Assembly: GCA_052173655.1 (NCBI GenBank)
Contig: JBQMYD010000006.1
Span: 62,001-126,000, forward strand
Direction: 5' to 3'
Origin: RGIG9060 sp052173655
GTDB lineage: Bacteria; Spirochaetota; Spirochaetia; Treponematales; Treponemataceae
DNA: 64,000 bases
Numbering within the stretch: the first letter of the stretch is position 1; each line of letters opens with the position of its first letter. A program made the position numbers and the translations under genes. The notes under the pieces are model-generated. The model saw nothing but the letters and a program-made list of their open reading frames with translations, searched no databases and had not been told where the DNA came from. This document shows, piece after piece, positions 34,302 to 44,500 of this stretch.

Positions 34302-35420
34302 TCTTCATTATCTCCCATAGACACACCCTTCCATTTTGCGTGCAAAAAAGATTCAATAAAAATATCTATAGAGCCGTCCATAACGGATTGTATGTTCCCG
34401 GTTTCCGTTTTTGTTCTATGATCTTTTACCATTGTGTAGGGTTGGAAAACATATGAGCGGATTTGACTTCCAAACGAAATGTCTTTTTTTTCGGAAGCAA
34501 ACTTTGAATTTTCTTTTTCTTTTTCAGCCTTATAGTACTCATAAAGCCTTGCCTTTAGCATGCTCATAGCAGTCTGTCTGTTCATAAGTTGGCTACGTTC
34601 GGTCTGACAGGCAACAACTATTCCTGTTGGAATGTGAGTAAAACGCACCGCAGAATCGGTTTTGTTTACATGCTGTCCTCCGGCTCCTCCGGCTCTGTAG
34701 GTATCTACCCGTAAATCCTCAGGACGAATTTCAACTTCAATTGTGTCATCCAAAATTGGAAAAACGTAAACACTGGAAAAAGATGTGTGTCTTCTAGCAT
34801 TTGAATCAAAAGGGCTTATGCGTACAAGACGATGAATTCCAGCTTCAGCTTTTAAATAACCGTAACAATAATCTCCGTTAATCTGTAAAGTTACAGACTT
34901 TATTCCACCTTCCGCTTCAAGAATATCAACAAGTTCAATTTTAAATCCGCGTCGTTCAGCCCAGCGAGAATACATACGACAAAGCATGTTAGCCCAATCA
35001 CATGCTTCTGTACCGCCGGCTCCGGCGTGTATAGTCAAAAAACAACCGTTTTTATCAACTTCATCAGAAAGTAAATTCAAAATACTCAGTTTTTCGTAAT
35101 CGGATTTTATTTTTTCATATTCGCAATCTATTTCACTTTCAAGGGAAGAATCTCGGCTTTCTTCAGCAAGTTCATAAAGAGTTTTCAGATCGTTTATTTT
35201 ATTCACTAATTCGCGCCACGGCTCGATCTGATTTTTCAATTTTTTTATTTCGTTCATAACTTTTTCGGCTTTTTTTATATCATCCCAAAAACCGACTTGC
35301 GAGGAAATTTTTTCTTTTTCTAAAATTTTTTGTTCTACAACAGGAACGTCAAAGACGCCCCCAAATGTCTAAAATCTCAGATTTTAATTCCATCACGGGT
35401 ATTTTGTAGTCTTCTAACAT
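34298..35420 (-). CDS. prfB: Peptide chain release factor 2 with programmed +1 frameshift
   Basis: RF2 ends translation at UGA and UAA codons. The gene is read in two frames. The ATG at 35420 opens 23 codons (MLEDYKIPVMELKSEILDIW...), then an in-frame TGA (35349-35351) is bypassed by a +1 shift; the second frame runs from DVPVVEQKILEK to the end. The product is about 373 residues. Key sites are the stop-recognition tripeptide in RISPFDSNAR and the peptidyl-hydrolysis motif RAGGAGGQHVNK. A promoter stands at 35441-35469, and AGAGG lies seven bases before the ATG. It heads a ten-gene run toward clpC. The slippery site should autoregulate RF2 level. Confidence 0.96.
35348..35362 (-). promoter_or_regulatory. 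prfB +1 frameshift site
   Basis: On the minus strand the order is GGGGG, three bases (CGT), then CTT TGA C. This is the standard layout: a Shine-Dalgarno-like G run, a slippery CTT codon and a weak TGAC stop context. Scarce RF2 lets the ribosome slip from CTT to TTT and read GAC. Confidence 0.96.
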
Positions 35421-35440
35421 TTTAAAACCTCTTTCATATC

Positions 35441-35469
35441 AGTTTAAAATAATATGATAGTCTTGTCAA
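35441..35469 (-). promoter_or_regulatory. Promoter of the prfB-clpC gene run
   Basis: Minus strand: perfect -35 TTGACA (35464-35469), 17-base spacer, -10 TAAACT (35441-35446). Its -35 shares five bases with the -35 of the divergent promoter of the gene at 35499. Confidence 0.65.
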
Positions 35470-35491
35470 ATGATGAAAATTGTCGCATACT
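35463..35491 (+). promoter_or_regulatory. Promoter of the exported protein gene, near-leaderless
   Basis: -35 TTGTCA (35463-35468), 17-base spacer, -10 CATACT (35486-35491). The ATG at 35499 follows after seven bases, with no ribosome-binding site. Confidence 0.6.
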
Positions 35492-35498
35492 ATAGAAC

Positions 35499-36386
35499 AT
35501 GAGACAGAATTTTATTGTATTTTTGTTTGCCTTACTTTTTTTAACCGACGTTAGTGCACAAAGTTCCATTTCATCTTCAATATCTTCACTAAAATCCGAA
35601 CTTCTAAAAATTGAAGAAGATCATGCCGTTATACAGCTAAAATGGGAAGTTCCTGAAAAAAACAATATCACTTCGTTTTTGATCTACAGAGATACGCAAA
35701 AAATAACAAAAGATACAATAACAAGCTTAAAACCGATAACAACTCTGACGGGAAGATACACAAAATATACTGATACTGTATATGATTTAAGCAAATCTTA
35801 CTTTTACTGCGTTTTAACGGACACCGAAAATTCAGGAATCTTTGGCATAATTATTCCTGCAGTAAACTCTACGGTTGCAGCAGTTATTCCAAATGAACAT
35901 AAAATTGATATTTTACAATACATAAATGAAGCGGGAAGAATAAAAACCGTAGAAAATGAGCGAGAACTTACACCTCTTCCATATCTTAATGAACTTTCAA
36001 ATTCAAAAAATACGATTGTAATTCCACAAAAATATTTAAAACTTGCTCAAAATTTTTCAAAAACTTCAAAATCTAAAAATACAAAAAAAATTCAAATTCT
36101 TGATATAGATAAAAAAGCCGAAAACGGAGATCAATATCTTTTAAGTTTAATTGTAAACGGCTCCTTTAAGGAAGCAAAATGGGATGAAGCTTCAAAAGAA
36201 TTGGAAGATTTTTTGCGTGTAAATCGAAGTCAGGAAACAGTTAATAGAGCTCATTTTTATCAAGGGCAAATCTTTTATTACAAAGGTGACAGCCGTAAAG
36301 CTATTTTTTCCTTTATGAAAAGCCAAAATGACTATCCAATCGAAAGTCGCCAATGGATTGATGAAGTTCTAAACAAAATCGAATAA
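35499..36386 (+). CDS. Exported protein with fibronectin-III-like and TPR-like parts
   Basis: A 295-residue protein with a clear signal peptide (RQNFIVFLFALLFLTDVSAQ, cleaved after AQ). Residues 35-130 read like a fibronectin type III fold (AVIQLKWEVPEKNNITSFLI, then YRDTQKI and SKSYFYCVLTDTEN). The last 90 residues are helical and repeat-like (FKEAKWDEASKELEDFLRVN, AHFYQGQIFYYKGDSRKAIF), matching one or two TPR units as in tol-pal-type proteins. It is probably periplasmic. It is a single gene between the divergent prfB and a convergent TPR gene 16 bases away. Transcription seems to start at or next to the ATG. The function is not recognised. Confidence 0.75.
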   Translation: MRQNFIVFLFALLFLTDVSAQSSISSSISSLKSELLKIEEDHAVIQLKWEVPEKNNITSFLIYRDTQKITKDTITSLKPITTLTGRYTKYTDTVYDLSKSYFYCVLTDTENSGIFGIIIPAVNSTVAAVIPNEHKIDILQYINEAGRIKTVENERELTPLPYLNELSNSKNTIVIPQKYLKLAQNFSKTSKSKNTKKIQILDIDKKAENGDQYLLSLIVNGSFKEAKWDEASKELEDFLRVNRSQETVNRAHFYQGQIFYYKGDSRKAIFSFMKSQNDYPIESRQWIDEVLNKIE

Positions 36387-36402
36387 GAACAAAAACAGTA
36401 TC

Positions 36403-38415
36403 CTACCTTATTGAGTTCAACAGGTTTGAAAATTCGGAAATAGAAAATTTTGATGTTAAATCGTTTGGATTAAAATTTTTATGCTTTTCCTCAGAATCTT
36501 CTTTGTTAATAACAATAACCTCATCGCTTATGTTCATTTGATCGTAATAACCAAGTTGCTTGAATGTACCTTGAGATAAATCTTCACCTACAAAAGTAAG
36601 CTTTACAGTTCCAAGCTCCGTTTCCGGATTAATTTCAAGGCCTATTCCGGATTCTGCAATTTTTACGTTTCCTTTTTTTACTACTAAAAATTCATCTTCT
36701 ACAGAAATTCCATCACGTTTTCCAAGATCTATAAGCACATTATTTGACTTTCTGTCAATAATTTTGCCACGTTGCGAAAAAGACTGGGCTATTGAATTTG
36801 AAATTTTTTGTATACACGAACGCAGTTTTTTATTTCCGGTTCTGTAGCAAACCCAAGAATCTGCAACAACACCTGTCTTTACACAATATAAATCGACCTT
36901 TAATACATTTTCTCGTTCAGTTTCTTCGTATTTTACAATTCCAAAATAATCATAACCTGCATTTTTAGCATCTTTGTAGGCTTGAGAATATGTTTTTACA
37001 GAATTTTCTGCGGCTTTTACATTAAAATATGGAAAGGCATCAAAAGTATCCGCCAAAAGCATCGTACAAAATTTTGTTGAATCGGCATGCAATATTGTAA
37101 CAGCTCCGTCAAAATAATAAAAACAAATTGAAACTCTGCTTTTATCAATGTAAAGAGGATTTACATTCCATTTTTTACCAAGAGTTTCACAAAGGAGTGC
37201 ATCATAAGATTCGATTCTATCGGAAATTGAACGGCTGGAATCTCCTTGATTTTGAATAAATTTTAACTGCTCTAAGGAATACTCTGCATATCCTTCATTT
37301 AAAAGCCAATCAGCATACGAAAGTCTTACAGAAAGATTGAGAGGATCCAACTGCAACGCCCTGATATATTCCAAAAGCGAAATACCTGAGTCATATTTTT
37401 CTACAGACTCTTTTGCAGATTTTACATGATATTCAGCATAAGCAGATCGTCTTTTGTCTTCTATGGGTAAATTTTCACAAACTACAGCTTCCAAAGCACA
37501 ACGAGCTATTTCATCTTGAGGATTAATTATCAAAGTTTTTTCAAGAGCTTTTATACAAGCCTCTATAGCCCCAAGATTGTAACAACAAACAGCTTTTAAA
37601 TACCACGCATCCGGCAAATTTCGATTTTTTGCGATTCTAAAATCACAAATTTCTTTTGCTTTTTCATATTTGCCTTGTGAAAAAAGAATATAAGATAAAG
37701 CTGAAGCTGCTTGATCATAATTTTTATTTATTCGCAAAGCGGTATTTGCATATCGTTCGGCACTAACAAGATTTCCCTTTACAAGCTCGATATAAGAAGC
37801 AAAATAATAAACTTGTTCTTCTTCACTGTGATATGTGATAGCTTGTTTTATAAAATTTTCCGCTTCTTTTATTTTTCCAAGCTTTAAAGAAACAAGCGAT
37901 AAAGAAAGCAGTGCTTTTTTATTATTGGATTGCCTTGTAAGAGCCTCAAGATAATACTTTTCGGCAAGAGAAAACGAACCTTCAAAAATTTTAAGCTGAG
38001 CAAGTCCAAACATGGATTCAATATCATTCGGAAAATCGGAAATAATTTGTTCAAAGATTTTTTGAGCATCATTTAATTCTCCCTTTCCTATAAGACAAAA
38101 TCCTTTTAGCCTTTTCACTTCTATATTGCCACCTGTAAATTTTTCGGCCTGCTCAAGACATGTAAGAGCACGCGAATATTCACTGATTTCATAAGCACAT
38201 TGAGCAAGATTGAACCAGCAATCAGCATAGTTGGGATTTAAAAACAAAGCTTCTTGATATTGTACACTTGCTTCAAGAAAGTCCCCTTTTTGTTGAAAAA
38301 ATTTACCTTCGTTGTAGTAATCAACGGCAGTTTTCTTGCTTTGTGCAAAGGTTAAACTTGTAAGCAAGATAAAAAAAGCAAAAACGGTAAATCCGAATTT
38401 ATTAATTTTTTTCAT
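36403..38415 (-). CDS. Exported TPR protein
   Basis: A 670-residue protein with a signal peptide (FGFTVFAFFILLTSLTFAQ). TPR units run from about residue 30 to 400 (YNEGKFFQQKGDFLEASVQY, LAQCAYEISEYSRALTCLEQ, YFASYIELVKGNLVSAERYA, YLKAVCCYNLGAIEACIKAL). The last 250 residues are a separate domain with strand pattern (FDAFPYFNVKAAENSVKTYS, YDYFGIVKYEETERENVLKV, VLIDLGKRDGISVEDEFLVV), suggesting a carbohydrate- or nucleotide-independent envelope module that I cannot name. It overlaps the CBS-domain gene upstream by four bases, within a group with ybeY and the HD phosphodiesterase. Probably periplasmic. Confidence 0.78.
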   Translation of the reverse strand: MKKINKFGFTVFAFFILLTSLTFAQSKKTAVDYYNEGKFFQQKGDFLEASVQYQEALFLNPNYADCWFNLAQCAYEISEYSRALTCLEQAEKFTGGNIEVKRLKGFCLIGKGELNDAQKIFEQIISDFPNDIESMFGLAQLKIFEGSFSLAEKYYLEALTRQSNNKKALLSLSLVSLKLGKIKEAENFIKQAITYHSEEEQVYYFASYIELVKGNLVSAERYANTALRINKNYDQAASALSYILFSQGKYEKAKEICDFRIAKNRNLPDAWYLKAVCCYNLGAIEACIKALEKTLIINPQDEIARCALEAVVCENLPIEDKRRSAYAEYHVKSAKESVEKYDSGISLLEYIRALQLDPLNLSVRLSYADWLLNEGYAEYSLEQLKFIQNQGDSSRSISDRIESYDALLCETLGKKWNVNPLYIDKSRVSICFYYFDGAVTILHADSTKFCTMLLADTFDAFPYFNVKAAENSVKTYSQAYKDAKNAGYDYFGIVKYEETERENVLKVDLYCVKTGVVADSWVCYRTGNKKLRSCIQKISNSIAQSFSQRGKIIDRKSNNVLIDLGKRDGISVEDEFLVVKKGNVKIAESGIGLEINPETELGTVKLTFVGEDLSQGTFKQLGYYDQMNISDEVIVINKEDSEEKHKNFNPNDLTSKFSISEFSNLLNSIR

Positions 38416-39188
38416 TCTTCTTTTACTTCTCTATCGTTTTCTATGATTTTTATCATATTTATTCTGTGCCCTTCCATATCTTGTATAATAAAATCAAAAT
38501 TATTCCAAGAAACTTTTTCAAACTTTACAGGAATTTTTCCAAAAAGATCAAAAACAAAACCGCCTAGAGTATCAAACTCTTCATTCGGAAATTCACTTTC
38601 AATTTTCTCGTTTAGATCTCCCAAATTAACTCTTCCATCGCAAAGCCAAGTTTTTTCTCCTATGGGCAGAATATCCTCCTGTTCATTATCAAACTCATCT
38701 TGAATATCGCCTACGATTTCTTCGATAATATCTTCCATACATACAATTCCGCTTATTCCGCCGTATTCGTCGATCGCAATTGCTATATGAACATGTCGCC
38801 TTTTAAATTCTCGCAACAGGGAATCTATCCTTTTACTTTCCGGAACAAAAAACGGTTTACGGATAATTTTTTCCAAATCAAGATTTTCGTCTTTTGCAAT
38901 AACTTTGATCAAATCTTTTACATAAAGAACTCCGATAACATTATCTATTGAATCTGTATAAACCGGAAATCTTGAATGCCCGCTTTCTGCAATACGCTCG
39001 TAAAGTTCTTCAACAACGGTATTTACATTGATAAAATCTACATCAATTCTCGGAACCATGACCTCTTTTACGGAAGTTTTAGGCAAATCTTCTATTCCTT
39101 GAATCATATCCCGTTTTTCTTCCTGAAGTTCCTGTTCTAATTCTTTTTCACGTCCTTTTTTTATCTTTCTTGAACCGAATAAGATCAT
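38412..39188 (-). CDS. CBS-domain protein with CorC/HlyC C-terminal domain (TlyC type)
   Basis: A 258-residue protein. Two CBS motifs span about residues 40-165 (VMVPRIDVDFINVNTVVEEL, GVLYVKDLIKVI, IAIDEYGGISGIVCMEDIIE). A CorC/HlyC transporter-associated domain follows (WLCDGRVNLGDLNEKIESEF, FDTLGGFVFDLFGKIPVKFE). The N-terminal DUF21 membrane part of full-length family members is missing, as in CorC of Enterobacteria. Spirochaete members have been called haemolysin TlyC, but cation-efflux regulation is the more likely role. It lies 21 bases after ybeY; ybeY with a corC-like gene is a widespread pair. A short basic and acidic coil forms the N-terminus. Confidence 0.9.
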   Translation of the reverse strand: MILFGSRKIKKGREKELEQELQEEKRDMIQGIEDLPKTSVKEVMVPRIDVDFINVNTVVEELYERIAESGHSRFPVYTDSIDNVIGVLYVKDLIKVIAKDENLDLEKIIRKPFFVPESKRIDSLLREFKRRHVHIAIAIDEYGGISGIVCMEDIIEEIVGDIQDEFDNEQEDILPIGEKTWLCDGRVNLGDLNEKIESEFPNEEFDTLGGFVFDLFGKIPVKFEKVSWNNFDFIIQDMEGHRINMIKIIENDREVKEE

Positions 39189-39209
39189 AAATTTTACCTG
39201 TCCTGCATT

Positions 39210-39752
39210 TTATTTATCAATAATAGTTTTATCAAAAAATTTATAAAGAAGTTCTTCCTGCATTATCAGCATATCGCACTCCTTTTTATTTTTCTCCGAC
39301 AAATCCTTATAAACCGGCACTTTTTCCTCCGGCCCGAGAATTTTTCCGTCTTTTTCAATATGAAAATCTCCATGATCCTGCCCATCTAAGTGTAAAAGCC
39401 CGTGAATCAAAAGCCTTTTTAGTTCTTCATCAGCAGAAACATTAAAAACTTCAACATTACGCATCAATGCCGATATCGATATTATTATATCACCCGCACA
39501 AAATATTTCATTATTTTTTTCATCAAAATAAGAAGAACCGTTTTCAAAGGAAAGAACGTCAGTAGGAGCATCCACGTTTCTGTATTTAGCATTTAAATCT
39601 TGAATAAAATCATTTGAACAAAAAGTTACAGAAACTTCCCAGTTATCGATTCCTGTTTCACAAAGTACACAGTCTATAAAATCCGAAACTTTATCAAGCC
39701 AAATCGGCCGTTCAATATCTTGCGAGCAGGAAATACAAATATTATTTTTCAT
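39210..39752 (-). CDS. ybeY: Endoribonuclease YbeY
   Basis: A 180-residue YbeY, the metal-dependent RNase that helps mature 16S rRNA and check ribosomes. The zinc motif HGLLHLDGQDH (H-x3-H-x5-H) is at about residues 120-130. Upstream are LNAKYRNVDAPTDVLSF and GDIIISISA, both typical. The protein is slightly longer than usual, with a helical C-terminal tail after the zinc site. It begins three bases after the stop of the HD phosphodiesterase gene and is followed by the CBS/CorC gene, an arrangement known in many bacteria. Confidence 0.96.
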   Translation of the reverse strand: MKNNICISCSQDIERPIWLDKVSDFIDCVLCETGIDNWEVSVTFCSNDFIQDLNAKYRNVDAPTDVLSFENGSSYFDEKNNEIFCAGDIIISISALMRNVEVFNVSADEELKRLLIHGLLHLDGQDHGDFHIEKDGKILGPEEKVPVYKDLSEKNKKECDMLIMQEELLYKFFDKTIIDK

Positions 39753-39755
39753 ATC

Positions 39756-41459
39756 TTAATTTTTTACATCCCCCTTGGAATTGTCATTTTGACTTCCTGC
39801 AGAATTTTTATTGTTGTCAGGATCTTTTTGATCCGGATACTCTATTCTTGAATGATAATAGCCGGCCAAAATATTCACAAAAGATTTTTCGATTTTTTCA
39901 AGGTCGTTAAAACGTAACGGACTGTTATCAAGTTGATGATTTTCTACTTTAGACATCACAAGTGTATGAATAAATTTTTCAAGTCTTGGAACTGAAGGAT
40001 CTTTCAGCGTTCTACATGCAGCTTCTACAGTATCTGCAAGCATTACAACAGCACTTTCAGAAGATGAAGGTAAAGGTCCCTGATAAGAAAATTCTTCAGG
40101 AGAAATAGTTTCATTTTCCTGCTTTGCTTCATTATAAAAATAGGAAATTAAGCCATTGCCGTGATGTTCAGAAATAATTGCAACGACTTCAGGTGGAAAA
40201 CGCAGCTGATTTGCCCTTTCAACACCTTTTTTTACATGACTTTTTATTACAGAAGCGGAAAGTCTGGGATTAATTTCATCGTGTTTATTTACACCATGCT
40301 GGTTTTCAACAAAAAATTCCGGCTGATCAATTTTTCCGATATCATGGTAATAAGCACCAACTCTTGCCAAAAGTGAATTTGCACCTATTTCGTTACAGGC
40401 ACTTTCTGCAAGAGTTGCAACCATAAGAGCATGATTGTATGTTCCGGGAGCCGTTATAAGCATTTTTTTCATCAATGAATTGTTCACATCTGCCAAATCC
40501 ATAAGACGAAAAACAGAAGCTGTATTCAAGGCAGATTCAACCGGAGTGATAAAGCCCAAAGCAAGAATTCCCGATAAAAAAGCATTCAGTGCAGTTCCGA
40601 AAAGATAAGTCCATTTAAAACCTTCACCGTTGTTTACAATCACGGAAAGAGCAAAAAGAAAGACAACACTCAAAACAGAAAGAAGTAGAGAACAAAAAAT
40701 AAGATCGATGCGTTTTTCAACTTTGCGAACAACCCTTGTTGTTGTAATTGAAATTGCCAAAATAAAAATAGAAGGAACAGGTTGATATCCTGTTGTAAAA
40801 AAAATCCCGACTGAAATCAAAAAAGAAAAATAAGCACTACCGGTTGTTCCAAACAAAATCGTGGTAATAATAATACAAAAAACGGAAGGGATTGCTATAG
40901 GCAATGCAAATTGCGAGCTAAAAACAGGAATCTTATCCATATACGTAGCACAAGCATAAATAACTACATACAAAAAGGCTGTTAAAACCATTTCTTTTGG
41001 AGCAATTTTTCTTGAAAGCATGTAAGGGCTGTATAAAAAATAAGCAAATAGGGCAAGCAAAAAAAGATAAACAAAACCGTTTGAAAAAGCTCTAAAATCT
41101 ATGTATATCGGAGATTCTGCAATCTTTCTCAATTTTGCATAAGCTTCTTCCGTTATTGGAAAGCCTTTTCTTATGATTTTTTCATCTTTTGCAACAAAAA
41201 CAGGATCAAATTCAGTTGCAGGTAAATCCTTGTCAGCAGTAATTGTTTTATCCGCAATTTGTCCCACCGAATATTCGCTTAAAGCAAAAGAAGCAACAGT
41301 TTCTTTTGTTGCAACATCAAAAAAAGTAACTATAAGCAAAACAAAAAAAGTTACAGAAAGTACAATAAATGACTTTGAATGAGCTTTTATATACTCGCCA
41401 AGGACATGCAGTTTTTTATCGTCCTTTGAAGCAAGCATGCTTAATCTGTGTTTCTTCAT
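39756..41459 (-). CDS. pgpH: 7TM-HD phosphodiesterase, PgpH-like
   Basis: A 567-residue membrane protein with an HD hydrolase at the end. One N-terminal helix (SFIVLSVTFFVLLIVTFFDV) and a short outer segment (about 60 residues, SVGQIADKTITADKDLPATE) come first. About six to seven helices then span residues 125-330. The cytoplasmic HD domain has NHALMVATLAESAC, VGAYYHDIGKIDQPEFF and ISEHHGNGLI. Family members (PgpH, YqfF) hydrolyse c-di-AMP. The outer 7TMR-HDED domain, usually about 250 residues, is much reduced. A helical acidic Asn-rich tail follows. The promoter at 41470-41498 places the start of transcription a few bases from the ATG. ybeY follows directly. Confidence 0.88.
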   Translation of the reverse strand: MKKHRLSMLASKDDKKLHVLGEYIKAHSKSFIVLSVTFFVLLIVTFFDVATKETVASFALSEYSVGQIADKTITADKDLPATEFDPVFVAKDEKIIRKGFPITEEAYAKLRKIAESPIYIDFRAFSNGFVYLFLLALFAYFLYSPYMLSRKIAPKEMVLTAFLYVVIYACATYMDKIPVFSSQFALPIAIPSVFCIIITTILFGTTGSAYFSFLISVGIFFTTGYQPVPSIFILAISITTTRVVRKVEKRIDLIFCSLLLSVLSVVFLFALSVIVNNGEGFKWTYLFGTALNAFLSGILALGFITPVESALNTASVFRLMDLADVNNSLMKKMLITAPGTYNHALMVATLAESACNEIGANSLLARVGAYYHDIGKIDQPEFFVENQHGVNKHDEINPRLSASVIKSHVKKGVERANQLRFPPEVVAIISEHHGNGLISYFYNEAKQENETISPEEFSYQGPLPSSSESAVVMLADTVEAACRTLKDPSVPRLEKFIHTLVMSKVENHQLDNSPLRFNDLEKIEKSFVNILAGYYHSRIEYPDQKDPDNNKNSAGSQNDNSKGDVKN

Positions 41460-41469
41460 ATACTTACTT

Positions 41470-41498
41470 ATTATCCATTATTATTCGCTTTTTAGCAA
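41470..41498 (-). promoter_or_regulatory. pgpH promoter, near-leaderless
   Basis: Minus strand: -35 TTGCTA (41493-41498), 17-base spacer, -10 GATAAT (41470-41475). Ten bases separate the -10 from the ATG at 41459, so the leader would be about three to four bases; no ribosome site is visible. Confidence 0.5.
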
Positions 41499-41532
41499 CT
41501 ATAGTTTTTTTTCATGCTCTCATTTTTTTTGA

Positions 41533-44500
41533 TTACTTTGAAGCAGATTCCGAATTTATTGTCCATTCTCCGTATTCATCTTGAATTTGAACTTTAAATG
41601 TATTCATAGGCTTCCATATAACTGAAAGAGAAAAATATGGAGAAAAATCATAGTAATATGGAATTTTACTGGTAATAAGACGCGGTTCAACTTTAAATTC
41701 ACATTTCAGATCCCAATCATGCAACTCTCTTGTTAACGAAAAAGCCAAAGACTTTAATTTAAAACCGGAACTTCGCCTATGGTCATCGTTAAAAAAATCA
41801 AAAGAATAAAACAAATCCTTAAAAATATTTGTTTCTCCCGGAACTTTTACATCATATTGATAAAGATCTTGAAAATACCTGAAAATTACATCGTTTCTTG
41901 AAGTCGCCTTAAATGAAAGAGTAAGAATTTTATTTATTTCAAAATTAATTGATGGAACAAATGTAAAATAGCTATTAGTCGGTTTTACCATATCAAACGT
42001 AATATTTGTAGAAAGCCCCGGATGAAAAGATATTCTATTTTTCCACCATCTATATTTTTTTGAAGGCAAATTATAACTTACAACAAGCGAATATGGTATA
42101 AATTTTTTTTCGTTTTTTGCAACCCAACCTTTAATTGAATCCAATTCGTAAGGAAGAGCGTATTGCATATTGTAAGAAATTACAGCTCCCCACATCGATG
42201 CTGCAAAAGTCAAACTTGACGCATGTTTTTCTTCAATATCGTATTGAAAAGATTGCGTAAAAGTAAATTTTTTTTCAAAAAAATTCATGCTTAAATTTTG
42301 TTTAAAAGGTTTTACTGAAAAATCTGTAATATATTTTCCAGGAACAAAATTTTTATCTATAATTCCATCACCATTTGCGTCCATTGTAAGTCTTTGCAAA
42401 CCACTTTCCGCAGAAAATGATAAAAATGGAAACGTTAAATTTAATTTAAAAGTATAAGTATCAGTTTGTGGCGGTAAATTTGAAATAAAAGAAAAAGTTT
42501 GTGACCAATTATTTAATTTTGTAACAAAATTAAAATTCATAGTATGAGTTGTAATATCTTTTTTATCCCACTTTGCCGTTTTATAGTCCCATGCAGGATT
42601 TAAAACCGTTCCTACAAATTTTGTGTCGATTACATTAATGGAAGAATCCCACGAAACTGAAGAAGAATCTATAATCGGCAAAAAATAAAAAGGTCGTATG
42701 CTTACAGTATTTGTATTTACAAGATTAAGAGAATGAGAGGAATAATCATTTAAAACTATCTTATCCCGTTCTTTTTGAGTTGTATAATAATCTTTTGAAA
42801 TGATCGGGTGTTTTTGATATTGAGGCGTAAATTTTAAAGTATTTTTTATTGAAACAACATTGTTAAAAAACGATAAAGAACTTCCCAATATTCCCGAAGC
42901 TGAAATCTTATAATAAGTAGACTGGAAATATTCAGGTGAAAAATTAATTTTATCAGGAGCCGTAGCTTTATTTGGATCATAAGTAATTAAAGAGTCAACA
43001 ACAGGAACGATAGAATATGTCAAATCATAAGAAAATTTTTCTTCGCTTCCAGATGACTTATAAGAAGAAACCGTAAGTGGATTTAAAAATCTTTTTTCAT
43101 AAATATCTTCAGTATTTTTATCATTTGATTTTTTTTCTAAAGCATTTTCCGCAAGAATTTTATCTGATTTTTCTTGCGTACCTTTTGACTCATTTTCAAT
43201 AGAAGAGTTATCCTGTTGAGAAGTTTTTTTTGCCTGCCCCGCAATTTCCTCATCGATAGGACTATCCCATTCTGCTATAGTTTTTAAATCAAAATCCGGT
43301 TTTATCATTTTCCCTTCAATTGAATTTTGCAATGAATTTTTTTTGTTTGCAGCTTTTTTTTCTTTGCTATTATATGAATAAATCGTACCCGATATATTTA
43401 AAGTTCCGCTTCCCGGAACAACCTGCGACGGATAAAAAAACTTTCTGTTAGGACTATATTCCGCTTTGCTACCGGTAAAATTTGTATTCGTCTTACCTGA
43501 AAATAAAATAGATGATTTAACATTTGATAACGACACTGAAGACAAATACGGCTTTAATGAAGCGAAATTCGGATTTACACTTAAAGAAGCACTCCAAATA
43601 TAAGAACTAATCCCTGAAGCAAGCGATGTAGACAAATCTTTAGGATCTGTAAGTCCATTTGTAACGACAGAAAGCCAATTCATAGACTCTTTACGATCGT
43701 TGATAAAATCACTGCTGAAAAACGGATCAGAATAAATTGGAGTTGAAATTGTAAAATTTACAGGAGAATAGTTTATGGTAGTTTTAAGATTCACGTAAAA
43801 TCTAAAAGGAATTTTATATCCAAAAAAATATCCAGAATCTTGAAGAGTTTTATAACCGTTACTGTAATCGTAAATAGTGTATCCGTTCGTGTTTCTAAAA
43901 ATCGTATTTGAAAATCCTAAAATCGTAGAGAAATCAATGCCGGTTACAATTTTCTTTGGAGAAAATGACCCCTCAATTCCTGCCATTCCCCCAAGATTTG
44001 TATAATAGTCAGCTAAAAAACGCAAGGAATTAGCAGAAGAAGTAGTATCTTCTTCATCGGTACTGTGCAAAAACAGACCTTCTCTTACTTTCTTTTTGTT
44101 TGAAGAGGAATTTAAGAAATTAAAAAAATCGTCCTTATTTGAGGATTTTTTATCATTTGAAGTATTTTTTTTACCTATAATATATGTAGTAGTTTGTAAA
44201 AAATATCCCTTTCGTTTGTCATAGCCCAAAACCGGATTAAAAATCATTTCATCTTTAGGATAATAAAAAAAAGGAAGCCATAAAACAGGAATATATCCCA
44301 CGTTAAAAACCGCATTTAAAAATGCAAACTCATTTCCGGGTAAAAGCCAAATCCTGGAAGCCCTGATTTTCCAATGAGGATCTTCTTCATCACAAAAAGT
44401 CAATGCAGCGTTTTTAAAACCGATCACACCCGAATCATCTTTTCCAAAAAGCTTGGAATTTATAACAAGATTTGCATCATTATCAAGTTTTACCATTGCA

